Positions 16,120 through 23,992 of a stretch of 64,000 bases of DNA are shown here, one piece after another. The stretch covers positions 248,001 through 312,000 of the forward strand of contig CAVTCB010000005.1 of assembly GCA_963733105.1 (NCBI GenBank), read 5' to 3'. The DNA comes from JAFAYN01 sp963733105. Lineage in GTDB: Bacteria > Gemmatimonadota > Gemmatimonadetes > Longimicrobiales > Longimicrobiaceae. Position numbers and translations under genes: made by a program. The notes beneath the pieces are model-generated. The model worked only from the letters and a program-made list of their open reading frames with translations, made no database searches and was not told the DNA's origin. Positions within the stretch are counted from its first letter, which is position 1. Each line of letters begins with the position of its first letter.

Positions 16120-16139
16120 GTTCCTCCTAGATTCCGCCC

Positions 16140-17075
16140 ATGCCCACACCCCCCGTCCCCCGCCGCGTCCTCCTGGTGTTCCTCGACGGCGTGGGGATCG
16201 GGGAGGACGACCCGGACGTCAACCCGCTCGCCGCCGCGCGGATGCCGCGGCTTCGCGCCATGCTGGGGGGGAGGATCCCGGTGCGGGAGCAGCTGGAGGG
16301 GGGGCGGATCGAGGGGGAGGGCGCGGTGATGGTGGCCGCCGACGCCACGCTCGGCGTCGCCGGGCGGCCGCAGAGCGGGACCGGGCAGACCGCGCTCTTC
16401 ACCGGCGAGAACGCCCCGGCCCTCTTCGGGCGGCACTTCGGGTCGTGGGTCCCCACCCCGCTTCGGCCGCTCCTCGCCGAGCGGAGCCTCCTCGCGCGCG
16501 CCGTGCGGGCGGGGCGGAGCGCCGCCTTCGCCAACGCCTACCCCGTCAGCGTCTTCGGCGTCGAGGCCTTCGTGGGGAAGCGCCCCGCCGCGCCTCCCCT
16601 GGCTGCCCACGCCGCCGGGCTCCTGGTGCGCGACCGCGACGAGCTGCGCGCCGGACACGCCGTCGCCTCCTCCATCACCCGCGAGGGGTGGCTCCGCCAG
16701 CTCGGCGTCGACCTCCCCGCCGTCACCGCCGACGAGGCCGGACGGCACCTGGCCGCCATCGCCGCCGGGCACGAGGTCACGCTGTTCGCCCACTACGACA
16801 CCGACGCCGTCGGGCACCGCGGGGAGATGGCCCCCGCCGTCGCCGCCCTGGAGCGGGTGGACGCCTTCCTCGGCGGGCTCCTCGACGCCCTCCCCGGCGA
16901 CGCCCTCCTGGTCGTCGCCAGCGACCACGGCAACGTCGAGGACGTCCGCGCCGGGCACACCCTCAACCCCGTCCCCGTCATCGCCGCCGGACCGGGGCGC
17001 GAGGCCGTCGCAGGGAGCGTCCGCGACCTCACCCACGTCGCCCCCGCGCTCCTGGGGCTCCTGGGGATCGCGTGA
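16140..17075 (+). CDS. Alkaline-phosphatase-superfamily metalloenzyme (phosphopentomutase/PGM-like)
   Basis: 311 residues. The N-terminal metal site LLVFLDGVGIGEDDPDVNP, the nucleophile region AGRPQSGTGQTALFTGENA, AHYDTDAVGHRG and the C-terminal SDHGNVEDVRAGHTLNPVPV match the metalloenzyme superfamily that includes cofactor-independent phosphoglycerate mutase and phosphopentomutase. At 311 residues it is shorter than either (about 510 and 390). It belongs to a compact uncharacterised subgroup, so substrate is unknown. The ATG at 16140 gives a natural start; upstream is heptamer repeat DNA. Confidence 0.8.
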   Translation: MPTPPVPRRVLLVFLDGVGIGEDDPDVNPLAAARMPRLRAMLGGRIPVREQLEGGRIEGEGAVMVAADATLGVAGRPQSGTGQTALFTGENAPALFGRHFGSWVPTPLRPLLAERSLLARAVRAGRSAAFANAYPVSVFGVEAFVGKRPAAPPLAAHAAGLLVRDRDELRAGHAVASSITREGWLRQLGVDLPAVTADEAGRHLAAIAAGHEVTLFAHYDTDAVGHRGEMAPAVAALERVDAFLGGLLDALPGDALLVVASDHGNVEDVRAGHTLNPVPVIAAGPGREAVAGSVRDLTHVAPALLGLLGIA

Positions 17076-17161
17076 GCGCCCGCCGCCGAACCCCGCGCGG
17101 GGACCGGGGTACCGAGGAGTCTTTTCCCGACACGGATCGAACCGCAGCCCCACGACGCCCC

Positions 17162-18697
17162 GTGACCGACGCCGTGCGAGACCCCGCGCGACTCGCCGCG
17201 CTCCACCGCACCGCCCTCCTCGACACCCCGCCCGAGGCCGTGTTCGACCGCCTCACGCGGCTGGCGTCCCGCGTGGTGGGGGCGCCCGTCTCCACCGTCA
17301 CCCTGGTGGACCGCGACCGCGAGTTCTACAAGAGCGCCGTGGGGCTGGCCGACCCGGAGTCGCGCGAGGGGCCGCTGGACACCTCCTTCTGCCGGCACGT
17401 GGTGGAGACCGGCGCCCCGCTCGCCGTGGAGGACGCGCGCACCCACCCCCGCTTCCGCGACCGGAAGGAGCCCTTCGGCGAGCTGGCCTACCTCGGCTAC
17501 CCGCTCCGCACCCCCGACGGCCAGGTGGTCGGCACCCTGTGCGTCAGCGACCTGCAGCCCCGCCGCTGGAGCGACGACGACCACGAGGTGCTGGAGGGGC
17601 TCGCCGCCGCCGCCGCCGCCGAGATCGGGCTGCGCCTGGAGTTGGCCGAGCGCCGGGAGAGCGAGGCGCGCTTCCGCACCTTCATGGCGCACAGCCCCGC
17701 CCTCGCCTTCATGAAGGACGAGGAGGGGCGCTACGTGTACTTCAACCGCGCCTACGAGCGGGCCTTCCACACCACCCTCGGCGCCTGGTGGGGGCGCACC
17801 GACGACGACCTCTTCCCCCCCGACGTCGCCCGGAGGCTGCGGGAGCACGACCTGGAGGTGCTCTCCGACGGCGCGCGCGAGGTGGTGGAGACCCTCCCCA
17901 TGCCCGACGGCGCGGAGCGGGAGTGGCGCGTCCTCAAGTTCCCCTTCGAGGACCCCCAGGGGCGGCGCTTCCTGGGCGGCGTGGCCGTGGACGTCACCGA
18001 GCAGCGCCGCGCCGAGCGCATGCGCCACGACCTGGTGTCCGTGGTCAGCCACGAGCTGCGCACCCCGCTCACCGCCGTCCGCGCCGCCCTCGGGCTCCTG
18101 TGCGGCGGGCTGCTGGACGCCCGCCCCGAGCGCGCGCGCGACATGCTCGACACCGCGCTCCGCAACACCGAGCGCCTGATGAAGCTGGCCAACGACCTGC
18201 TGGACGTGGAGCGCTTCGCCTCCGGCCAGTCCGCCGTGGAGCCCCGCCCCTACTCCGCCGCCGAGCTGATGTCGCAGGCCGCCGAGGTGGTGCGCGAGGC
18301 CGCCGCCGCCTCCGGCGTGTGGGTGGTGGTCCACCCCGCGGCCGCCGTCGTCCACGCCGACCCCGACCGCGTCAACCAGGTGCTGGTGAACCTCCTCGCC
18401 AACGCGGTCAAGTTCTCCGAGGCCGGGGGGACGGTGTGGCTGGGGGCCGAGGTGTCGGCCGGGGAGGCTCGCTTCTGCGTGCGCGACCGGGGGCGCGGCA
18501 TCCCCCCCGACCGCCTGTCCTCCGTCTTCGAGCCCTTCGCGCAGGTGGACTCCTCCGACGCGCGGCGCCAGAAGGGAGTGGGGCTGGGGCTCGCCATCGC
18601 CCGCGGGATCGTGGAGCGGCACGGCGGGCGGATCTGGGCCGAGAGCGAGCCGGGGAAGGGGAGCAGCTTCTTCTTCACCCTCCCGCTCGCCGGTTGA
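17162..18697 (+). CDS. Cytoplasmic GAF-PAS sensor histidine kinase
   Basis: 511 residues without membrane segments. An N-terminal GAF domain (about 1-160; RLASRVVGAPVSTVTLVDRDREFYKS, DTSFCRHVV) is followed by a PAS domain (about 165-280; FMAHSPALAFMKDEEGRYVYFN). The kinase core has the H-box VVSHELRTPLTAVRAAL (His about 297), N-box NLLANAVKFSE, G1 DRGRGI, F-box FEPFAQ and G2 GVGLGLAIARGI. It should autophosphorylate on His in response to a soluble ligand or redox cue. No response regulator is adjacent. GTG at 17162 starts MTDAVRDPARLAALHRTALLD, typical for this GAF class. Confidence 0.88.
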   Translation: MTDAVRDPARLAALHRTALLDTPPEAVFDRLTRLASRVVGAPVSTVTLVDRDREFYKSAVGLADPESREGPLDTSFCRHVVETGAPLAVEDARTHPRFRDRKEPFGELAYLGYPLRTPDGQVVGTLCVSDLQPRRWSDDDHEVLEGLAAAAAAEIGLRLELAERRESEARFRTFMAHSPALAFMKDEEGRYVYFNRAYERAFHTTLGAWWGRTDDDLFPPDVARRLREHDLEVLSDGAREVVETLPMPDGAEREWRVLKFPFEDPQGRRFLGGVAVDVTEQRRAERMRHDLVSVVSHELRTPLTAVRAALGLLCGGLLDARPERARDMLDTALRNTERLMKLANDLLDVERFASGQSAVEPRPYSAAELMSQAAEVVREAAAASGVWVVVHPAAAVVHADPDRVNQVLVNLLANAVKFSEAGGTVWLGAEVSAGEARFCVRDRGRGIPPDRLSSVFEPFAQVDSSDARRQKGVGLGLAIARGIVERHGGRIWAESEPGKGSSFFFTLPLAG

Positions 18698-18719
18698 CTT
18701 TCCTCTTACCGGAAGACGA

Positions 18720-19373
18720 ATGAAGCTGAAGGCGGTCCTCTACGACTTCGACGGCACGCTGGCGGACAGCACCGAGCTGATCATGCGCTGCTACCGCCAC
18801 ACCATGGCGGCGCACCTGGGGGAGGCCCCCCCCGACGAGGAGTGGCTGAGCGGATTCGGGATGACGCTGGAGACGCAGGTGGCCCGCTTCGCGCGCTCGG
18901 CCGCCGAGCGGGAGGCGATGCTCGACACCTACCGCACCCACCAGCGCGAGCACCACGACGCCATGCTCCGCCCCTTCCCGGGAACACTGGAGACGGTGGA
19001 AGCGCTCGCCGCGCGCGGCCTCGGCCTGGCCATCGTCACCAGCAAGCACCGCGAGGCCACGCTGCGGGGGATGGGGCTCTGCGGGATCGTGGACCACTTC
19101 CCGGTCATCGTCACCCCCGAGGACGTGGCGGAGCCCAAGCCGCACCCGGAGCCGGTGCTCCACGCGCTGGAGCGCCTGGGCGTGGCCGCGGGGGAGGCCG
19201 TATTCGTGGGCGACTCGCCGCACGACATGGCGGCGGGGCGCGCGGCGGGGGTGCGCACCGCGGGGGCGCTCTGGGGCCCCTTCCCGCGCGCGGCGCTGGA
19301 GGCGGAGCGGCCGGACTGGCTCCTGGAGGCGCCGGAGGCGGTGCTGCGGCTGGTGGAGGACGTGGCGCGGTAG
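18720..19373 (+). CDS. HAD-family phosphatase (phosphoglycolate phosphatase/PpaX-like)
   Basis: 217 residues. HAD motif I is DFDGTLADST, motif II IVTSK, motif III the Lys in EPKPHPEP and motif IV VGDSPHDMAAG. An alpha-helical cap sits between I and II. Such enzymes hydrolyse small phosphate esters such as phosphoglycolate or pyrophosphate. The gene begins 22 bases after the histidine kinase stop and could be read through from it. The ATG at 18720 is the only start that keeps motif I near the N-terminus. Confidence 0.88.
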   Translation: MKLKAVLYDFDGTLADSTELIMRCYRHTMAAHLGEAPPDEEWLSGFGMTLETQVARFARSAAEREAMLDTYRTHQREHHDAMLRPFPGTLETVEALAARGLGLAIVTSKHREATLRGMGLCGIVDHFPVIVTPEDVAEPKPHPEPVLHALERLGVAAGEAVFVGDSPHDMAAGRAAGVRTAGALWGPFPRAALEAERPDWLLEAPEAVLRLVEDVAR

Positions 19374-19424
19374 GTCGGGGCGGGTGACTGGACGAGGCGT
19401 GCATCCGCACTTAGACTGGTCGTC

Positions 19425-19645
19425 ATGGCAATGACACGCGCCGATCTCTTCCGCCTCCCTCTGGACGAGCGCCTCCAGCTGCTGGAGGATCTCTGGGACA
19501 GCATCGCCCGCGACGCCGAGGGCCTGCCGTGCTGACCGAGGCACAGCGCAGGGAGCTCGACCGCCGCTGGGAGCTGTACGAGGCCGACCCCGGACGCGGT
19601 CTCTCATGGGACGAGGCGAAGGCCGAGATCCTCCGGGACCTGTGA
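19425..19645 (+). pseudogene. Addiction-module antitoxin (PF09720-like), frameshifted
   Basis: The first frame gives MAMTRADLFRLPLDERLQLL then EDLWDSIARDAEGLP and stops at TGA 19533-19535. The expected continuation (VLTEAQRRELDRRWELYEAD, then GLSWDEAKAEILRDL) is in the next frame and ends at 19643-19645. One missing base near 19529-19530 explains this. The intact family is about 70-75 residues and neutralises a ParE/RelE toxin. The stop overlaps the GTG of the toxin gene, the normal antitoxin-toxin layout. Either the gene is dead or the assembly has an error here. Confidence 0.8.
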
Positions 19646-19939
19646 CCTACCGGCTTCGCCTCCAGCCCGAGGCGAGGAACGACATCCGCTCCGCCGTCCG
19701 CTGGTACGAGGACCAGAAGGCCGGGCTCGGCCGGGACTTCCTCCTGGACGTGGAAGCGCTCGTTCGCCGCCATCCGGGACCAGCCGCTCCGCTTTCCCTC
19801 CGTTCACCCGCGCTTCCGCCGGGCTCTCCTCCACCGCTTTCCGTACGGGCTCGCCTTCGCCGTCGCAGACGACACGGTCGAGGTGTTCGCCTGCTTCCAC
19901 GTGCGACGTGACCCGAGCGTCTGGATCTCACGTGGGTAG
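19642..19939 (+). pseudogene. ParE/RelE-type toxin, frameshifted
   Basis: The GTG at 19642 starts MTYRLRLQPEARNDIRSAVR then WYEDQKAGLGRDFLLDVEA, the usual ParE N-terminus. The frame then degenerates. The rest of the toxin (SFAAIRDQPLRFPSVHPRF, RRALLHRFPYGLAFAVADD, TVEVFACFHVRRDPSVW) is in the +1 frame and ends at TAG 19937-19939. Removing one C near 19759 joins the two parts perfectly as VEASFAAIRDQ. ParE toxins inhibit gyrase or ribosomes. Both genes of the pair carry single-base lesions, as expected once selection is lost. Confidence 0.8.
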
Positions 19940-19962
19940 CCAGGCTCGCGACGGGAAGTAGA

Positions 19963-19995
19963 AGGGGCGCTCCATCGGTCGGGAGCGCCCCTCGA
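19963..19995 (+). terminator. Hairpin terminator after the toxin pseudogene
   Basis: AGGGGCGCTCC (19963-19973) pairs exactly with GGAGCGCCCCT (19982-19992), followed by CGACTTTG. Confidence 0.6.
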
Positions 19996-20005
19996 CTTTG
20001 CTGAT

Positions 20006-20038
20006 CTCCTGGAGGAGGCGAAAGCCGAGATTCTCCGT
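20006..20038 (+). pseudogene. Vestigial antitoxin 3' end
   Basis: This stretch encodes LLEEAKAEILR. It matches the tail of the antitoxin just upstream (SWDEAKAEILRDL) at both protein and DNA level with few changes. Nothing else of a gene surrounds it. It looks like the remnant of a second, deleted copy of the module. Confidence 0.5.
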
Positions 20039-20177
20039 CCGCAGCATCCCTCCCCGCTTTGCGCTCCGCCCCCCCGGGGCGTATCTTCCGCGCTCGCGGC
20101 CCACCGGCCGCCCAATTGGACCCGATTTCAGCCGTCCGGCGCGGCCGGACTTCAAACCAGCGAAGGAGCCGAAGAAT

Positions 20178-21344
20178 ATGCGGATGCTCGTGCTCGGTGC
20201 GGGGCTGCAGGGGTCGGCGTGCGCCTACGACCTGCTCGCGCACACCGACCATGACGTGGTCATCGCCGACCTCAACGTCGACAACGTCCCCGAGTTCCTC
20301 CGGCCCCACGTCGGCAACCGGCTCACCCTGCAGAAGGTGGACGCCAACGACCGCGCCGCCGTGCGCAACGCCATGGAGGGCGTCACCGCCACCATGAGCG
20401 CCTTCCCCTACTACTTCAACCTGGGGATGGCCGTCGCCGCAGTGGACGCCGGCTCGCACTTCTGCGACCTGGGCGGCAACACCGAGATCGTGCTCCAGCA
20501 GAAGGAGCTCGCCCGCCGCGCCGTCGAGAAGGGCGTCAGCATCGTCCCCGACTGCGGCCTCGCCCCCGGGATGGTCAACATCCTCGCCCAGTACGGCCTC
20601 TCCCGCCTGGACGAGACCCGCGCCGTGCGCATCAAGGTGGGCGGGCTCCCGCAGAAGCCCGAGCCCCCCCTCAACTACCAGGTCGTCTACTCCCTGGAGG
20701 GCGCGCTCGACTACTACACCACCCTCTCCTGGGTGCTGCGCGACGGCAAGCCCACCCAGGTCAAGGCGCTCTCCGAGATCGAGGAGCTGGAGTTCCCCGG
20801 CGTCGGCACCCTGGAGGCCTTCCACACCGCCGGCGGGCTCTCCACCATGGCGCAGAGCTACGCCGGCAGGGTCCCCACCATGGAGTACAAGACCCTCCGC
20901 TACCCCGGCCACGCCAAGGCCATGGAGACCATCCGCGACCTCGGCCTCCTCGACCTGGAGCCCGTGGACGTCAAGGGAGCCCGCGTCGTCCCGCGCGACG
21001 TGTTCATCTCCATCGTCGGCCCGCGCCTCAAGAAGGACTACCGCACCAGCCCCGACATGGTCGTGCTGCGCGTCGAGGCCGAGGGCGTCAGGGACGGCCG
21101 GGAGACCGTGCTGCGCTGGGACCTGCTCGACCGCTACGACGAGGCCACCGGGATCACCGCCATGATGCGGACCACCGGCTACTCCCTCGCCATCACCGGC
21201 GCCTTCCAGACCGAGCGGAAGGTGGAGACCGGCGTCTGGACCCCCGACGAGGCCATGCCGCCCGCCGACTACGTCGAGGCCCTGCGCCAGCGCGGCGTCG
21301 AGATCCGGGAGAGCGAGCTCACCCCCGCCGAAGCGAGCTCGTAG
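20178..21344 (+). CDS. Saccharopine dehydrogenase-family oxidoreductase (lysine 6-dehydrogenase-like)
   Basis: 388 residues. The Rossmann motif MLVLGAGLQGSACAYDL is at the N-terminus, followed by VVIADLNVDN and the family-typical DLGGNTEIV and VPDCGLAPGMVNIL. The size and the GLAPG loop fit lysine 6-dehydrogenase and related carboxynorspermidine/saccharopine dehydrogenases, which use NAD(P) on amino-acid secondary amines. The exact substrate is not readable. The ATG at 20178 follows AAGGAGCCGAAGAAT. A terminator follows the stop. Confidence 0.83.
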   Translation: MRMLVLGAGLQGSACAYDLLAHTDHDVVIADLNVDNVPEFLRPHVGNRLTLQKVDANDRAAVRNAMEGVTATMSAFPYYFNLGMAVAAVDAGSHFCDLGGNTEIVLQQKELARRAVEKGVSIVPDCGLAPGMVNILAQYGLSRLDETRAVRIKVGGLPQKPEPPLNYQVVYSLEGALDYYTTLSWVLRDGKPTQVKALSEIEELEFPGVGTLEAFHTAGGLSTMAQSYAGRVPTMEYKTLRYPGHAKAMETIRDLGLLDLEPVDVKGARVVPRDVFISIVGPRLKKDYRTSPDMVVLRVEAEGVRDGRETVLRWDLLDRYDEATGITAMMRTTGYSLAITGAFQTERKVETGVWTPDEAMPPADYVEALRQRGVEIRESELTPAEASS

Positions 21345-21361
21345 GTCGTTCGGCACGAACG

Positions 21362-21404
21362 AGCGGCGCCTCCGGAGTTCTTCCGGGGGCGCCGCTTCTT
21401 TTTG
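21362..21404 (+). terminator. Rho-independent terminator after the dehydrogenase
   Basis: AGCGGCGCC-TCCGG pairs with CCGGG-GGCGCCGCT around AGTTCTT, then a T-rich TTCTTTTT. R1c begins 7 bases later. Confidence 0.8.
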
Positions 21405-21410
21405 TGCCTC

Positions 21411-21571
21411 GGGGCCGCTCCGGAGCCCGGCAAACGGCGCCGGTCTCCTGCGCGGGGGCGGGGAGCCTCGCAAACGGCGCGAGTCTCCCCGCCCCGGAGG
21501 GAGCCACCGGAAACAGCCCCGGTGTCTCCCTCCGAACCTCTTTCTATGGGTACTGCGAACTGCCGAACGGC
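21411..21571 (+). repeat. Dispersed structured repeat R1, copy c
   Basis: Three AAAC hairpin modules as in copy a. In this copy the outer arms of modules 2 and 3 are fully paired (GGGGAG/CTCCCC and GGAGGGAG/CTCCCTCC), where copies a and b have one mismatch. Confidence 0.85.
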
Positions 21572-21661
21572 ATACGTCCGGGGTTCCGTCCGCCAGGACG
21601 GCTGTTGTTCCGAGCCGGGGGGGTTCATCCCCCCGGCGGTGCTCCGGAGCGCGTCGTAGGC

Positions 21662-21713
21662 GGCCCCCTCCCCCCGGCCCCCTCCCCCGCAAGCGGGAGA
21701 GGGGGAGCACGAC
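21662..21713. repeat. REP-like palindrome P4
   Basis: CCCCCTCCCCCGC pairs with GCGGGAGAGGGGG, ending in GAGCACGAC. It lies about 90 bases after R1c. Another hairpin (GGGGGG-TTCAT-CCCCCC, about 21618-21634) lies between them. Confidence 0.7.
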
Positions 21714-21745
21714 ACCGTGGAGGGCGAGGATCGAAGTGTGGAGAT

Positions 21746-21798
21746 GCCCCTCCCCCGGGACGGGGGAGGGTGGCGAGCCCGAAGCGAGCCGGGTGGGG
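21746..21798. repeat. REP-like palindrome P5
   Basis: CCCCTCCCCCGGGACGGGGGAGGG followed by GGCGAGCCCGAAGCGAGCC, a longer variant of the REP family also seen at 46829. Confidence 0.65.
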
Positions 21799-21844
21799 GC
21801 CAAAACGACGGGGCGGCACCGCGAAGGTGCCGCCCCGTCCGTCC

Positions 21845-21890
21845 TGCCGTTGCCGGCTGTCCCCTGTCCCCTATTCCCTGTCCCCTGCAG
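21845..21890. repeat. Heptamer array H2
   Basis: GCCGTTGCCGGCTG plus tandem TCCCCTG/ATTCCCTG units ending one base before the stop codon of the minus-strand chemoreceptor. Confidence 0.75.
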
Positions 21891-21891
21891 T

Positions 21892-23613
21892 TCAGGTCTG
21901 GAACCCGCTCACCAGCTCGCGCATCCGCTCCGCCGCGTGCAGCAGCTCCGCGCTCGACGCCGACATCTCCTGCGTCGCCGCCGACTGCTCCTCCGCCGCC
22001 GCCGAGACCTCCTCCGCGCTCGCCGCGTGCGACTCCGACGTCCCCGACACCTCCGTCATCGCCTGCTCCACGTCCCCCATCGCGTCCTGGTTCCGCGAGA
22101 CCGCGTCCACCACCCGGTCCGCCGCCAGGCGCACCCCGTCCACCGCCGCGATGATCTGCTCCAGCGCCGAGTCCGCCCCCTTCGACACCTCCTCCACCCC
22201 CGCCACCTTCCCCGTCCCCTGCTCCATCGTCCCCACCACCCCGTCGATCCGCGAGCGGATCGCCGTCACGTTCTGCGCCACCTCCTGCGCCGCGCGCGCC
22301 GAGCCCTCCGCCAGCTTGCGGACCTCCTCCGCCACCACCGCGAAGCCGCGGCCGTGCTCCCCCGCGCGCGCCGCCTCGATCGCCGCGTTCAGCGCCAGCA
22401 GGTTCGTCTGCCGCGCGATCCCCGTGATCGTCTCCACGAAGCGGTCGATCTGGTTGGACGACTGCTTCAGCTCCATCACCTGCCGCGCCGACTCCTGCAC
22501 CACCTCGCGCACCTCCAGGAGGAGGCGGAGCGCCTCCGACACCTGGATGCGGCTCCCCCCCGCCACCATCGAGATCTGCTCGCCCAGCGCCGTCATGCTC
22601 TGCGAAGCGCTCGCGATGTCCAGCGTGCGGCGGCGCATCTGCTCCAGCGCCTCCATCGTCGTCTGCAGGCCGTGCGTCTGCGTCTCCGCCCCGCTCGCGA
22701 TCCCCACCATCGCCGAGGCCACCTCGCTGCTGGAGGCCGCCACCTCCTCGCTGATGCTGGACAGGTCCGACGCGAACACCGAGATCTGCTCCGACGTGCT
22801 CACCGTCTCCGAGACGATGTTGCGGAGCTGCACCGCCATCCCGTTGAACGCCCCCGCCACCAGCGCGAACTCCCGCGTCATCTTCCCGTTCAGGTGGATG
22901 CGCAGGTCCCCCGCGCCCAGCTGCTCCGCCGCGCCCATCAGCTGCTGGAGCGGCGTGTTGATGTCGCGGATCGCCTTCCAGATCAGCCCCATCGCCGCCA
23001 GCGCCGCCAGCGCCGAGAGCACCAGGAGGAGCACCTCGCGCTCCTGCGCCGTGCGCTTCAGCTCCGCCGCCGCCGCCGACACCTTGTTCGACTGCTCCGC
23101 GCTGATCTTGCGGATGTTCCCCTGCAGCTCCTGCGTCTGCCCGCGCACCGCCGCCACCCGCGCCGCCGCGCTCGCCGGGTCGCCGTTGTCCGCGTTCGCG
23201 TGGGCCAGCGCGTACTCCACCTCGATCCGCGCGTGCCGCTCCTCCACCCCCGCGATGTCCTGCTGCTCCTGCGTGGAGATGTTGTCCAGCTCCTTGTAGC
23301 GCTGCTGCTGCTCGTGCGCCTGCAGGCCGAACGAGGCGAACGCCTCCGCGATCTGCGGGTCGCGGCTCACCAGGTAGCGCTCGCCCGCGGCGATCTGGTT
23401 CAGGATCAGCGACTCCAGAGAGCCCCCGATCTCCGTCGTCTTCTGGAGCGAGTCCAGCCGCTCCTCCATCGCCGTGGTCAGGCTGGTCAGCGTGAAGAAG
23501 CTGACCACCGCCCCCGAGAGGATCAGGAACACCAGCAGCGCGCTCCCCGCGTACAGCCGGCCCCGGATGGTGGAGAGGAAGGAGCCCGTGGTCCTGCCGG
23601 ACGAAGCGCTCAT
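21892..23613 (-). CDS. Methyl-accepting chemotaxis protein
   Basis: 573 residues from ATG 23613. Two membrane segments (about 20-42 and 192-212) flank a roughly 150-residue helical, periplasmic four-helix-bundle sensor rich in Gln/Glu. A HAMP domain follows (RDINTPLQQLMGAAEQLGAG), then a long coiled coil with the conserved hairpin tip QTNLLALNAAIEAARAGEHG. There is no C-terminal CheR-tethering pentapeptide; the protein ends ERMRELVSGFQT. It should signal to CheA/CheW. No other che gene is in the window. An in-frame start at 23769 would add 52 low-complexity residues; neither start has a good ribosome site, so the shorter form is tentative. Confidence 0.88.
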   Translation of the reverse strand: MSASSGRTTGSFLSTIRGRLYAGSALLVFLILSGAVVSFFTLTSLTTAMEERLDSLQKTTEIGGSLESLILNQIAAGERYLVSRDPQIAEAFASFGLQAHEQQQRYKELDNISTQEQQDIAGVEERHARIEVEYALAHANADNGDPASAAARVAAVRGQTQELQGNIRKISAEQSNKVSAAAAELKRTAQEREVLLLVLSALAALAAMGLIWKAIRDINTPLQQLMGAAEQLGAGDLRIHLNGKMTREFALVAGAFNGMAVQLRNIVSETVSTSEQISVFASDLSSISEEVAASSSEVASAMVGIASGAETQTHGLQTTMEALEQMRRRTLDIASASQSMTALGEQISMVAGGSRIQVSEALRLLLEVREVVQESARQVMELKQSSNQIDRFVETITGIARQTNLLALNAAIEAARAGEHGRGFAVVAEEVRKLAEGSARAAQEVAQNVTAIRSRIDGVVGTMEQGTGKVAGVEEVSKGADSALEQIIAAVDGVRLAADRVVDAVSRNQDAMGDVEQAMTEVSGTSESHAASAEEVSAAAEEQSAATQEMSASSAELLHAAERMRELVSGFQT

Positions 23614-23992
23614 CGAGGGTAGTCGAGGGTCTGGGTCGCTCCCGCCCGGGTCCGTGTCGCGGAACACCTCGCGCGGAAGCCGGAGCCCGGAGCGTGCGGG
23701 CGCGCCGGTCGCACCGGCGGGCTCGTGGTTCGGCTCGGAGTCCGGAGACGATGGAGGATTCATGGGCACGGAAAGCGGCTGGACATCAGGTCCCGGGGCC
23801 AGCCCGCGGGCGGAGGATCACCGCGGCGGCACGCGCGGGGCGCGGAACGCATGACGGCGCAGGGGGGATTGGGCAAGGTACGGGCGCCGCCGGGGGTTGT
23901 CAACCTCGTTCGGAGGGGCCGTTGCCGGCCCGCGCGCGCGCGGATAGCTTTCGGCCGCACAATTCGAGTCAGCACACAGCGGGAGCAGCGGC
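23614..23992. other. Divergent intergenic region (chemoreceptor / ABC exporter)
   Basis: About 380 bases. The left part may code for an N-terminal extension of the chemoreceptor if it starts at 23769. The right part should hold promoters for the exporter; I see no clear -35/-10 pair and no repeats. Confidence 0.4.

Noticed and set aside
19606..19911. A 101-residue ORF taken as an intact toxin
   Set aside because: Only its first half matches ParE; the second half is out of frame while the true toxin C-terminus continues in the +1 frame.
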